A stretch of DNA of 64,000 bases from an uncultured archaeon (GTDB taxonomy: Archaea > Halobacteriota > Methanosarcinia > Methanosarcinales > Methanoperedenaceae): contig CABMIH010000057.1 of assembly GCA_902386205.1 (NCBI GenBank), forward strand, positions 1 to 64,000, given 5' to 3'. Shown here in pieces: positions 36,399 through 44,988 of the stretch. The notes under the pieces were generated by a model. The model saw only the letters and a program-made list of their open reading frames with translations. It ran no database searches and was not told where the DNA came from. Position numbers and translations under genes: made by a program. The first letter of the stretch is position 1. Every line of letters starts with the position of its first letter.

Positions 36399-37568
36399 AT
36401 GCCAGTAGATCCCATCTGCAAAATGCAGGTTGATGAAAAAACCCCATTTAAATCGATATACAAGAACAAAGAATATTATTTTTGCTCGGAAAATTGCAAA
36501 AAGAAATTCGACGAGCTTGATAAAAGTGTTATAAGGGTCAGGCGCTCCCTGAAAGACAAGGAAAAGATCTCTTTTGGCAAGCTCAAGCGAGAGATCATCG
36601 ATCCCGGCATATGTACGCTGTGCGGGGCGTGCGTGGCAAGCTGCGAAGTGCTTACAGTAGCCGGAGGAAAACCCGTGCTTAAGGGGCCGTGCACTGCATG
36701 CGGAGTTTGTTATAACCAGTGCCCGCGCACCATAACCACGGAATCAAGCCTCATCGGGAACGTAAGGGACGTTTTTACTGCAAAGACCATGCTGCCTGAA
36801 GTGAAAGGACAGGACGGCGGGGTCGTGACATCCATGCTGCTGTATGCCCTGGAAGAAGGATTGATAGACAGCGCGGTGGTTACTGTGAAAAGCGAGGAAG
36901 AACCTTGGTGGCCCATGCCGATAATTGCGCAGTCGAGGGAGGACATACTGCGTTCCGCAGGCTCCATATATGTGCACTCCATGACAATGGAAACCCTGAT
37001 GAGCGCAATAAAAAAAGGTTCCCGCTCCATTGGCTTTGTGGGGCCATCGTGCAATATCGATGCAGTGAATAAGATGCAGAATTCCCCGTATGGGTTATTG
37101 CATATGTTCATGCGGGCGAATATACTCAAACTCGGACTTTTCTGCATGGACACATTTGACTATAAAGGGTTGAAACAATTCCTTGAAGAAAAAGGGATAC
37201 CGCTTCCAACTATCAGGGAAATGAAGATACGGAAAGGGAAATTCCAGGTCAAGGCCGATGTTGAGCATATTTTTCCGTTAAGCGACCTGGATGTACACCG
37301 CAACGGCTCATGCACTGTCTGTACAGACCTGACGGCAGAGAAATCAGACCTGTCTTTCGGCGGCGTGGGATCAAAAGAAGGATATTCAACAGTACTTGCC
37401 CGCACAGGGCTGGGTCTTGAACTTTTCCAGGATGCGGCGGACAGGGGATATATAAAGATCGAGCCGCTTGAGAGGCATGACCTTGAAAAAGTGCTGCACC
37501 AGGCAAAAGCCAAGAAAGTGCAGATGTACATGATAAAGAAAAGAATTGAAAAGGGGAAAGGTTTATGA
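36399..37568 (+). CDS. F420 hydrogenase/dehydrogenase beta (FrhB)-like protein with N-terminal YHS domain
   Basis: 389 residues. The N-terminal 45 residues form a YHS/TRASH metal-binding domain (DPICKMQVDEKTP, CSENCKKKF). A ferredoxin-like region follows with CTLCGACVASC and CTACGVCYNQC (two 4Fe-4S clusters), then the FrhB-type flavin/F420-binding domain with GQDGGVVTSML and SCNIDAVNKMQ. The family moves electrons between F420H2 and iron-sulfur or other carriers. The YHS fusion suggests metal sensing or copper/heavy-metal-linked redox. Followed by a DUF5350 gene. Confidence 0.8.
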   Translation: MPVDPICKMQVDEKTPFKSIYKNKEYYFCSENCKKKFDELDKSVIRVRRSLKDKEKISFGKLKREIIDPGICTLCGACVASCEVLTVAGGKPVLKGPCTACGVCYNQCPRTITTESSLIGNVRDVFTAKTMLPEVKGQDGGVVTSMLLYALEEGLIDSAVVTVKSEEEPWWPMPIIAQSREDILRSAGSIYVHSMTMETLMSAIKKGSRSIGFVGPSCNIDAVNKMQNSPYGLLHMFMRANILKLGLFCMDTFDYKGLKQFLEEKGIPLPTIREMKIRKGKFQVKADVEHIFPLSDLDVHRNGSCTVCTDLTAEKSDLSFGGVGSKEGYSTVLARTGLGLELFQDAADRGYIKIEPLERHDLEKVLHQAKAKKVQMYMIKKRIEKGKGL

Positions 37569-37618
37569 ATACATGGAATTATTGAGAAGCCAGACAATTC
37601 ATTGGAGGATAATAATAT

Positions 37619-37798
37619 ATGGGAAAGACAGGCACCACGAAATGGGGCAGGATAAAAGGCAGAAAAGGGAATGTGATACTTGTTCCCGAATCTGAGCTTA
37701 CATATAAGAAACCAGGCCCCGCACAGCGATACACTTCCGCAGGCGCAAAGCGCAAGAAGATCAAGCGCTCACCGAAAGCCATTGTAAAAGCAGCGTAA
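37619..37798 (+). CDS. DUF5350-like small basic protein
   Basis: 59 residues, strongly basic (KRKKIKRSPKA near the end), beginning MGKTGTTKWGRIKGRKGN, then VILVPESELTYKKPGPAQRY. This matches the small DUF5350 family of methanogenic archaea. GGAGG lies 10 bases before the ATG. Function unknown; RNA or ribosome binding is suggested by charge alone. Confidence 0.75.
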   Translation: MGKTGTTKWGRIKGRKGNVILVPESELTYKKPGPAQRYTSAGAKRKKIKRSPKAIVKAA

Positions 37799-37849
37799 TT
37801 TTTTTTCGGATAGATCGCCCCTGGCATCTATCTGTTTTAAGATTTTGGA

Positions 37850-38719
37850 ATGATACCTGAACCAGTACATTTCCTGTTCAGCGAAAACATCAATATCTAC
37901 CTCCAGGGTTTTGGGAACAGTTTTCTTGATTTTTTCTTTATTGCAGTAACAAATGCAGGCAGCGAACAGGTATATATTTTTCTCGCATCGCTCATTTTCT
38001 GGTGCTACAGCAAGAGAATTGGCATAACAGCGATGTATGTTATCCTTTTCTCGGCATTTGCAGCATTATTTGCAAAGAACCTCTTCGGCATGCCAAGGCC
38101 GCCCGAATACCTTCATAAAATCCAGGAAAACGGATTTGGGTTCCCGAGCGGACATGCGCAGGTCTCATCCGGTTTCTGGGGATACATGGGCAGCCGGATT
38201 AAAAAACCGTGGTTTATCATGGTCGCAGCATTGGTAATTTTGTCTATTTCCATATCGCGGATATATCTTGGTGTTCATTATGCAGGGGATGTTGCAGGGG
38301 GGATCATATTCGGACTTGCGATAGCTTATATTTCTTTTGAGGCTGAACCCGTCATCACCAGCAGGTTGCAGAGGATTGGCCGCCGTTCGAAATACCTGTC
38401 AGCTCTGATGATTCCCGCAATAATGATCGCTCTTGCTTCATTACAGAGCAGTTTTTTGATGGAACAGATGGAGATAGGTGTAGTTATGGCAAGCGTCAGT
38501 ATTGGTTATCTTCTGGAAGAAGAGCGCATCTGTTTTGAAGATGCAAGAAATAATAAGCAGAGAATTAAAAGGGCGTTTGCAGGTGTATTAATGCTGGCGA
38601 TGATATATTTAATTTCAGCTCTTGTTTTTCCAGGTTTCATATTTTTCAAATATGCCGCCCTCGGCGTAACTTCGACTCTGGCAGCACCGTGGGTGTTTGC
38701 AAGGATGGAGTCTTCGTGA
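37850..38719 (+). CDS. PAP2-superfamily membrane phosphatase
   Basis: 289 residues with several membrane helices. The three PAP2 motifs are visible: KNLFGMPRP, PSGHAQ and SRIYLGVHYAGD, giving the catalytic His pair and the basic/Arg residues. Hydrolyses lipid phosphates or isoprenyl pyrophosphates such as undecaprenyl/dolichyl-type carriers. The C-terminal 110 residues extend beyond the catalytic core with extra helices. Confidence 0.85.
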   Translation: MIPEPVHFLFSENINIYLQGFGNSFLDFFFIAVTNAGSEQVYIFLASLIFWCYSKRIGITAMYVILFSAFAALFAKNLFGMPRPPEYLHKIQENGFGFPSGHAQVSSGFWGYMGSRIKKPWFIMVAALVILSISISRIYLGVHYAGDVAGGIIFGLAIAYISFEAEPVITSRLQRIGRRSKYLSALMIPAIMIALASLQSSFLMEQMEIGVVMASVSIGYLLEEERICFEDARNNKQRIKRAFAGVLMLAMIYLISALVFPGFIFFKYAALGVTSTLAAPWVFARMESS

Positions 38720-38773
38720 AATGAATCCCATGCCAAATTAGATATTACCCTAAATACAACTTTAAATGGTTTT

Positions 38774-39067
38774 ATGCTGGCAGGAAGAGTCAAACACGAA
38801 CTCGAATTGTTGAAAAGGCATGTAATAGTACTAAAGAAAGTGATGGAGGATGGCCCCATTGGAATAATGAAACTTTCTCTCGAAACAGGCATACCTGACC
38901 ACAGGGTCAGGTACTCGCTGCGGGTCCTTGAGCAGCAGGGATTGATTGCACCTTCGACGCAGGGCGCTGTCGCAACAAAGTCGGCGCATGAAGCTTATTC
39001 CCAGTTCAAGGATGAACTTAATCGGATATCATATCTGACTGAAGAAATCAAGAGGATTGGTTCCTAA
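38774..39067 (+). CDS. Winged-HTH transcription regulator
   Basis: 97 residues with an N-terminal helix, a winged-helix core (GIMKLSLETGIPDHRVRYSLRVLEQQGLI) and a C-terminal helix probably for dimerisation. Resembles small archaeal MarR/ArsR-type regulators. No ligand-binding cysteine is present. Convergent with mfnF. Confidence 0.7.
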   Translation: MLAGRVKHELELLKRHVIVLKKVMEDGPIGIMKLSLETGIPDHRVRYSLRVLEQQGLIAPSTQGAVATKSAHEAYSQFKDELNRISYLTEEIKRIGS

Positions 39068-39089
39068 TCCCTACACTTGGGGAATAGCT

Positions 39090-40058
39090 TCACCTGGATT
39101 TTGCCATGCGGGCGCGAAGTACAGCAACAGCGTATGCAGGAAAAACTTTCGAAATATCCTGTCCATATTTTTCAGATATCAGGACAATCTCCAATCCAAG
39201 TTCACCAGCTGCTTTTCTAACCAGGAATTCCCCGAGGCCGCATGCGACTATCAGGCCAAGCTTATGCTGCCTTACAACATCCCGGATCGCTGCCGCAATA
39301 TCCTTCACCTGTTTTTCCATGACCTGTTTTGCTATCGAAGCAATTTCATCATCGCCTATCTCGGTAAGGTCGGCACACACAATCCGGGCAAGCCGCCTTC
39401 TTGCGTCCAACACTGTTTTTCCCGCGCCATCCGGCGTATCGCATGTGTAATCTTCCGGGTTTATTATACCGAGAACCAGATACGCATCCGCAGTTATCGC
39501 GAAAAGTTCTGACGAGATACGCGAGGAGCCGCCATCAAGCTCGACTATGCCAAGGATGGAGGCGATATTCGTGCGCAAAACCCCTGAATATACAAGTTCG
39601 CTTCTTCTTAAGCGTTCAAAATCAGTTTTACCTGCAAGGGGTTCACCATTTATTATCGGGATTATGTCTGTTGTGGTTGACCCGATATCCACGAAAACGC
39701 AATTCTCATGATCAATTCCTGCCAGGAGGGCGGACGCCATCCAGTTCGCTGCCGCAATGCTGCGTTTTTTTTCTTTTGTAAAGATGCCGTTGCTATCAAG
39801 GAACCATGCATCTTTGAAGGCATTGTTTACTGCGTCGATAATGTATGAAAGACCCGCCTCCTTGTCAGGAAAACAGTCGGCAAGCTCTCCGGTTATTACA
39901 ACCCCCACACTTTCAGGTTCCAGGCGCTTTCCGATATCCGCAAGCACTTCAGGAAGCTTCGATTCCTTCCACAGGGGGAGATAGTGCAATTCAACTATGC
40001 CGCCGTCTGAAGAGGCCACCTTGGTATTTGCTCCGCCAATGTCTATACCGAGAATCAT
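39090..40058 (-). CDS. mfnF: Methanofuran biosynthesis protein MfnF
   Basis: 322-residue ASKHA-fold (hydantoinase/oxoprolinase-like) enzyme that joins the aminomethylfuran phosphate to gamma-glutamyltyramine to build methanofuran. Opening GIDIGGANTKVA and VFVDIGSTTTDIIPI are the ATP-fold phosphate loops; ACGLGEFLV near the C-terminus is also conserved. It serves the cofactor of the fwd operon in the same window. TIGR family 'H4MPT-linked C1 transfer pathway protein'. Confidence 0.85.
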   Translation of the reverse strand: MILGIDIGGANTKVASSDGGIVELHYLPLWKESKLPEVLADIGKRLEPESVGVVITGELADCFPDKEAGLSYIIDAVNNAFKDAWFLDSNGIFTKEKKRSIAAANWMASALLAGIDHENCVFVDIGSTTTDIIPIINGEPLAGKTDFERLRRSELVYSGVLRTNIASILGIVELDGGSSRISSELFAITADAYLVLGIINPEDYTCDTPDGAGKTVLDARRRLARIVCADLTEIGDDEIASIAKQVMEKQVKDIAAAIRDVVRQHKLGLIVACGLGEFLVRKAAGELGLEIVLISEKYGQDISKVFPAYAVAVLRARMAKSR

Positions 40059-40165
40059 ATTGTATGAGTGGCAGAGGTGATTAAAAAAGATTATGATTTG
40101 AAATGGGATTCCTGTTAAAAAATAAAAAATATGATGCTTGGCATCATATTATTCCTTTTTAAAAC

Positions 40166-42043
40166 TTACGCTGGCAGTCCCAGGGCAGACCTTTTCTTCA
40201 TTATATGGGCTTCTATCCCATCCGCAGCTTCCACCATATCTGTCTGGACAGCGATCTTACCGCCAGTGATCCCTTCGAGGTCCTGCGTGAGCAGTTTCAC
40301 AAGGCGTGGGGCTCCTCCGACAGGCGGCATGGGTGCCACATGGGTGTACAGGCCGAAAGCCAGGGCAAAGATAGCATCTATGGTTGCCTTTTGTTCCATA
40401 TACTCTGGAGCTGTTACAGCAACAGGCAGGGCAGAAGGATCGACTCCAAGAGCATCCGCAACGGCTGTGACAAGAATAGCAATTCTCCCGGTGTCCGTGC
40501 ATGTGCCAAAGGAAAGGACAGGCGGGATCTTGAGAAGCTCGCATACTGCCTTAAGACCCGGACCTGCCTCCTGCTTTGCCTCAAGCGTGGTGAGCCCGCC
40601 TACCTGAAGTGCGGCATTCCCGCATCCTGCGCTGATTACCAGTATATCCCGCTTGATAAGTTCACGGGCCATCTTTAATGTGTTGATATCCTGGCCGCTA
40701 TCGCGAAGCGTTGTACAGCTTACAAGGGCCACAACACCTTTTAGCGTTCCTTTCTTGATAACATCGAGCAGCGGCTCAAGTGTTCCACCCAGCGCGCCAA
40801 GGCATGCTTCGGCCGAGAAACCGATCACTGCGTTCTGCTTCCTGCCTGACGGGTTTACGGCTTTTCCCTTTCGTTTCTTGAAGTTCTCGATAGCCATATC
40901 TATGAGTTTCTGTGCTTGGGTAGCGGCATCTTCAGGTTTGTACACTATCTGGCCTTTCATTCCCGGGACGTTAACGAGTTTTGAAACTGAGACAAGGGTG
41001 GTGTTATATTTATCCTGGTATTCGCCCATTGCCGGAGGCGAGCAGTTCATGTCCATGGCAAAAACATCGATGCCGCCTGTTGCAAGCGCCGGCTCGATTG
41101 ACAACCAGTTCCCTGTCATGCCCACGAATACATCATCAACCTGGAATCTCTGGACAAGCTCCTGCCCGGTTTCGATAGAACCGATGATGTGGAGCCCCCT
41201 GGCGCCCGCTTTCCTGGCATTTTCCTGGTTCTTTGCCTCATGCGCGGCCCTGATGAGGGCTGCGCCGATGAAGGGCTCATGGCCGTTCACAACCACATTC
41301 ACATACGAGGGGTCTATTATTCCAATATCAACGTCCATCCTGTGGGGCGCGGGCGTGCCAAAGAGAATGTCCTGTCCCAGTTCAAGCGGAACCTGCGCGC
41401 CATATATACAGGATATGCCAAGGCGCAGGGCTTTTTTCGCGAGCGAAACGTAGTCCCCGTCCACATTGGTCTGGGAGCTTGAAACCGAATCCATTATCTC
41501 ATGAAGAGGGCCTCCTGGCAGGATACCGAGTTTTCGCCACAACTCTATCCTCGATTTCGGGGCAAATATCAGGACATTGGACAGTTCGCCATCCGAATCT
41601 GAATTTATTCCCGCAGAAATGGCATCGGCCACTGCGATTGCAAGATCTTTCGTGCTTTTATCGGTTTTTATCCCGAACTTTCCTGCAAGGCTTCTGAGTT
41701 TTGATTCGTCCTTGATCTGGAATGGCGTTTTTCCAAGGACAGTTGCTTTCAGGGTTCTGGCTACTTCATTGGCATGGAAGGTGTACGTTGAGGTCCCCAT
41801 TGTGTTCAGGAACAGCATGTTCCTCATAGCCATAGCATCCGCATCTATGCCGCATGCCCCGCGTTCTGCCCCAGGCTTTATCCTGCACGGGCCGTTGCTG
41901 CAAAGCTGGCAGCTTATACCCTGCTCGCAGAATGAGCATCGTTTTCCCTGGGCATCGAACCTGTCAAATGTGTTCGTGATCTTATCTTTTTTCAATATAT
42001 TATATTGTTCTTTTACTGATTGGTGTGCACTAACGGTTTCCAT
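40166..42043 (-). CDS. cooS: Ni-containing carbon monoxide dehydrogenase, catalytic subunit
   Basis: 625 residues. N-terminal CSFCEQGISCQLC and SNGPCRI bind the B and D clusters. C-cluster candidates are the His of VNGHEPF, Cys of MDMNCSPP, VALVSCTTLRDSG, VISAGCGNAA and SFGTCTDTGR. It interconverts CO and CO2. No CooF ferredoxin or acetyl-CoA synthase genes adjoin it; the preceding 37-codon ORF ends at its SD. AGGAGG at 42051-42056 precedes ATG 42043. The SCTTLRDSG context differs from the GCNN pattern of bacterial CODHs; activity cannot be judged from sequence alone. Confidence 0.9.
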   Translation of the reverse strand: METVSAHQSVKEQYNILKKDKITNTFDRFDAQGKRCSFCEQGISCQLCSNGPCRIKPGAERGACGIDADAMAMRNMLFLNTMGTSTYTFHANEVARTLKATVLGKTPFQIKDESKLRSLAGKFGIKTDKSTKDLAIAVADAISAGINSDSDGELSNVLIFAPKSRIELWRKLGILPGGPLHEIMDSVSSSQTNVDGDYVSLAKKALRLGISCIYGAQVPLELGQDILFGTPAPHRMDVDIGIIDPSYVNVVVNGHEPFIGAALIRAAHEAKNQENARKAGARGLHIIGSIETGQELVQRFQVDDVFVGMTGNWLSIEPALATGGIDVFAMDMNCSPPAMGEYQDKYNTTLVSVSKLVNVPGMKGQIVYKPEDAATQAQKLIDMAIENFKKRKGKAVNPSGRKQNAVIGFSAEACLGALGGTLEPLLDVIKKGTLKGVVALVSCTTLRDSGQDINTLKMARELIKRDILVISAGCGNAALQVGGLTTLEAKQEAGPGLKAVCELLKIPPVLSFGTCTDTGRIAILVTAVADALGVDPSALPVAVTAPEYMEQKATIDAIFALAFGLYTHVAPMPPVGGAPRLVKLLTQDLEGITGGKIAVQTDMVEAADGIEAHIMKKRSALGLPA

Positions 42044-42052
42044 AATATCCTC

Positions 42053-42166
42053 CTAAATCTTACAGGCAGCAAACCCCGCCGCTCCAAAAATACATTGGAA
42101 CTGATTTGTATTATACCTATTCGTTTTGTCTTTCAAGATTGTGGTGTCATTTGATATTACAAACAT
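42053..42166 (-). CDS. 37-codon ORF upstream of cooS (possible leader or small protein)
   Basis: ATG at 42164-42166 is preceded by GGAGG at 42174-42178 with a 7-base spacer, a strong SD. The 37-residue product has two Cys near its end in the segment CIFGAAGFAACKI. The TAG stop lies within the AGGAGG SD of cooS, so translation of the two would be coupled. It fills the leader between the cooS promoter and the gene. No family is recognised; it may be a leader peptide or a small CODH partner. Confidence 0.5.
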   Translation of the reverse strand: MFVISNDTTILKDKTNRYNTNQFQCIFGAAGFAACKI

Positions 42167-42364
42167 TTATTTACCTCCGACCTGGATCAGTATCCTGAAG
42201 GAGACTATAATGTATATATTTTATTACTATATAATATATGAAAATTTTACAAAATAGCTATATTTCATAGATGTAAGCTTATACGCTTGAACATTTACAA
42301 GTTTGTTATTTTTCATCTATCCATTAATCCGCTTAATAAACAGAGAATCTACATCTCTTGGGTT
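42167..42364 (-). promoter_or_regulatory. cooS promoter region
   Basis: Very AT-rich gap between cooS and tgtA, both on the minus strand. The minus-strand TATA-like AAAATATATAC lies at 42214-42224, which would start transcription near 42190, just ahead of the 37-codon ORF. A second TATA-like stretch lies near 42230-42240. No gene was seen in the rest. Confidence 0.45.
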
Positions 42365-43825
42365 CTACCCCACCCACTCTCTGTTGTCATAAATTAGAGC
42401 TTTTTGTGCTATCCGGGCCATCAGCGGATGCTCTTTCTCATACACGAACGTGAACTCGGCATCCGGATTCAACTCCACCAACTCCAGGGTATTTTGAAGA
42501 GCAACTGTCAGGGATTCATAATCCGGCTCATCTGTCACTTCCGCGTTAAAGGGATAGGTTTCCTTAAGTTCCATAGGATATGCCCCAAAAGGCGGTTTAA
42601 AATCAAGCACCCGGTCAAAATCATCTTCTTCCAAAAGCCTGTGGGTCCTTATCAATACCCTGCCCTTTAAATCAAAATTCTTAAGCTTTTTCCTGTACCT
42701 TATCACCTCAGGGCGAAGCGATGACTCGGGACCGCTATAAAAGAACGTGGAGCTGGGCACGGGCTGGAACCGTTCAAGCCAATCCGAATGGGAAAGCATG
42801 CGTTTTAAGCCATCAAGGAGACGGGGATGTGTCCTGCATCTTTGCTCGACGAGTTCCCACAGGCTTCCTTCCTTTATTGCCTGTTTTACTTCCCTCATCT
42901 CGGCAAAGGTAACGTACAGGTTGTGGCGCGCAAGCAGTTCTATCTGTTTTTCGCTCTTTATCAATTCTTCGGCATCATTAGAGGCGCACACGGGGCAGGA
43001 GCACGGCAGGTACTGGAGTTTATCCACATGATAAGTTCCGCGCACTGTCATGTAACGCCCTTCCCTTGCGTAGAGTGCATATGAGGCCGAGTCGAACAGA
43101 TCGCACCCCAGCGCCACTGCCAGGGAGAACATCATCGGGTGCCCGGCGCCAAAAAGATGGACCGGTGCCGAAGCCGGGAGGCCCTTTTTTGAGGCCACGA
43201 TGACATCTGCAAGGTCGGAATAACGGTAGGACTCCATGAGCGGCACAACTGCACCCAGTGGATACACATCAAAATCAAATTCACCAAGCTGCTGCGCCGC
43301 TCTCTCCCTGAGATCGGGATATGTGGAGCCCTGCACAGGTGCAGCCAGAAGCATGTCCTTTTTCAATCCCAGGGCTTCCTTTGCCCTCTTTATTGTAATA
43401 TCAAGTTCGGATTCCGCGCGTTCGCGCGAAACATCAGGCGGCGTGGGAATGTCAAGGGGCACTCCGATATCAGAGCCGATCTCCTGCTGGAATTTCACTA
43501 TCTGTTCATTATTTACTTCAACCTCGCCGTAAATTGATAACTGGTATGAACCGGAATCAGTCATTATCGGGCCGTCAAAACCAAGAAGCGAGTGCAACCC
43601 ATGGCTCCTGGCGCGCGCAGCGAGTTCAGGCTTGCGAAAAATTATATAAGAATTAGTGATAATAATATCTGCTCCTAACTTTCGAAGTTCGGCAGGTTTG
43701 AGTGTCTGTATATTGGGATTGACAACAGGCATGATGGCAGGCGTTTCAACGATGCCGTGCGGTGTTTCAAGTCGCCCGATTCGGCCGCAGATGTCCTTGT
43801 GTGTGATTTCAAAGATTGGGGGCAT
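42365..43825 (-). CDS. tgtA: Archaeosine tRNA-guanine transglycosylase (split form)
   Basis: 486 residues. Exchanges guanine-15 of tRNA for preQ0. TDSGSYQL contains the catalytic Asp; LAAPVQGSTYPDLR, the HLFGAGHP barrel strand and the Zn motif CSCPVC with a further His are visible. The C-terminal PUA domain of long archaeal TgtA is absent; the sequence ends after the C1-type region, as in methanosarcinal split forms where a separate gene carries the rest. That partner is not in the window. Confidence 0.92.
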   Translation of the reverse strand: MPPIFEITHKDICGRIGRLETPHGIVETPAIMPVVNPNIQTLKPAELRKLGADIIITNSYIIFRKPELAARARSHGLHSLLGFDGPIMTDSGSYQLSIYGEVEVNNEQIVKFQQEIGSDIGVPLDIPTPPDVSRERAESELDITIKRAKEALGLKKDMLLAAPVQGSTYPDLRERAAQQLGEFDFDVYPLGAVVPLMESYRYSDLADVIVASKKGLPASAPVHLFGAGHPMMFSLAVALGCDLFDSASYALYAREGRYMTVRGTYHVDKLQYLPCSCPVCASNDAEELIKSEKQIELLARHNLYVTFAEMREVKQAIKEGSLWELVEQRCRTHPRLLDGLKRMLSHSDWLERFQPVPSSTFFYSGPESSLRPEVIRYRKKLKNFDLKGRVLIRTHRLLEEDDFDRVLDFKPPFGAYPMELKETYPFNAEVTDEPDYESLTVALQNTLELVELNPDAEFTFVYEKEHPLMARIAQKALIYDNREWVG

Positions 43826-43894
43826 GATGGGCTATGATAGGACGGGGGAGTATATTAAAATGAGGATAGAAAGTATGCAGAGGATAAGAAAATG

Positions 43895-44473
43895 CTATGG
43901 AATAAGCGGCTTCAGATCAAAACTATGCTCTTTCTGATTCCCATTCGCTATCATCTTAATATACATTACCGGGTCATCGCTTTTGTCTACTGTTGGAAAA
44001 CAAAGGCCAGTATTTGTGCGCGCGTTTGGGAACAATTTAAAATAAACAGAAGAATCGCATTCCCCGTTCAATTGCTTGGTGTTGAACAATCCGCCGTACC
44101 TTTCAATCTGTTTTCCATCGTTGGTAACAATTGTTTTCCCTGCCATCTCAAAATCCACCCTTTCACTGTGATTATTAAAAATTTCAAGATTGACAAAAAG
44201 ACATGGTTCTTTTTTATCAATAGTTATCTCAATACACTCTTTAAGATACCGGGTTTCTGTTATATGAAGTTCGTAATCAGGGGGTGGCTTTGAGATCTTT
44301 CCCATAATTATATCGAAGACTTTCGAGAGGTCGCCTGCGACCATACGGTAATTGTTTGAGATATTCTCAACACTGAAATCACCAATGCCGGGCCTGCCAT
44401 CTTTGATTTTGATAAAACCTGAAAAACCGGCTATCAGAATTAACAGCAGCGCAAAGATTATTATTGTTCTCAC
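43895..44473 (-). CDS. Membrane-anchored extracytoplasmic protein (DUF4352-like)
   Basis: 192 residues: one N-terminal hydrophobic helix, then a polar beta-rich domain with LFVNLEIFNNHSERVDFEM and DGKQIERYGGLF, a pattern like the Ig-like DUF4352 domain of secreted telokin-type proteins. GTG start with GGAGGGTGA directly before it. It probably faces the outside of the cell. Ligand unknown. Confidence 0.65.
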   Translation of the reverse strand: MRTIIIFALLLILIAGFSGFIKIKDGRPGIGDFSVENISNNYRMVAGDLSKVFDIIMGKISKPPPDYELHITETRYLKECIEITIDKKEPCLFVNLEIFNNHSERVDFEMAGKTIVTNDGKQIERYGGLFNTKQLNGECDSSVYFKLFPNARTNTGLCFPTVDKSDDPVMYIKMIANGNQKEHSFDLKPLIP

Positions 44474-44476
44474 ATT

Positions 44477-44578
44477 TCACCCTCCGCCGATGTTCCATTT
44501 TTTGGCCCATTCCCCGTACTGACCAGAGGTGAGAATCACATAGTACTGATCTATGGAGGAAAAACCAATGCCTCTCAT
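44477..44578 (-). CDS. 33-codon ORF, possible gene fragment
   Basis: Starts at ATG 44576-44578 and ends in TGA at 44477-44479, its last codons forming the SD of the DUF4352-like gene. The segment QYYVILTSGQYGEWAKKW looks like a secreted-protein C-terminus rather than random translation, but no upstream extension was found. It may be a relict or a short coupled leader. Confidence 0.3.
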   Translation of the reverse strand: MRGIGFSSIDQYYVILTSGQYGEWAKKWNIGGG

Positions 44579-44656
44579 ACATGAGAGAGAATCTTCCTAA
44601 CTACTTAAAGTCCTTTGTGATATTTTTGTGAAAAAAATTACCGTACTAAAAGGAAA

Positions 44657-44676
44657 TATTCAGATTAAACTGAATA
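44657..44676 (-). terminator. Hairpin terminator
   Basis: Perfect 7-bp inverted repeat TATTCAG / CTGAATA with a 6-base loop, 7 bases after the end of the minus-strand gene at 44683; on that strand it is followed by TTTCCTTTT. Confidence 0.55.
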
Positions 44677-44682
44677 AAACCT

Positions 44683-44925
44683 TTATTTTTCTGCCATTAC
44701 TTCTTTTATAAGGTCCTTCAGGGCATCTTTCAGCCTGCCTTCCGGGTTTGACAGGTCTTCTGCTATTACATCGAGAATGAGGTCTAAACCTCCGGGACTC
44801 GAAGCAAGGTAATCCCTGACCACTGTATCAAGATTATCACAGCAGTCAATGCACAGATCGACCCCTTCAATCTCAGAATCGTTAACCGGTTCAAGGGCAG
44901 TATGGCAAAGGAAACATTCACTCAT
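44683..44925 (-). CDS. Small two-CxxC protein of unknown function
   Basis: 80 residues with two CxxC pairs near the N-terminus (CFLC, CIDC plus a following Cys), the pattern of a small zinc or iron-sulfur binding fold, then a helical acidic C-terminus (LKDALKDLIKEVMAEK). No family recognised. Lies between uvrC and the DUF4352-like gene, in the same orientation. Confidence 0.6.
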   Translation of the reverse strand: MSECFLCHTALEPVNDSEIEGVDLCIDCCDNLDTVVRDYLASSPGGLDLILDVIAEDLSNPEGRLKDALKDLIKEVMAEK

Positions 44926-44988
44926 TAAATCACCAGCGCCGTTAATGAATGTTTGGTCATATGAATGTTATGATTGGAACTATTATTC

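Noticed and set aside
44379-44582. 67-codon minus-strand frame at the start of the DUF4352-like gene
   Set aside because: It is out of frame with the recognised genes and lacks a coherent fold; the 33-codon ORF in another frame looks better but is also uncertain.
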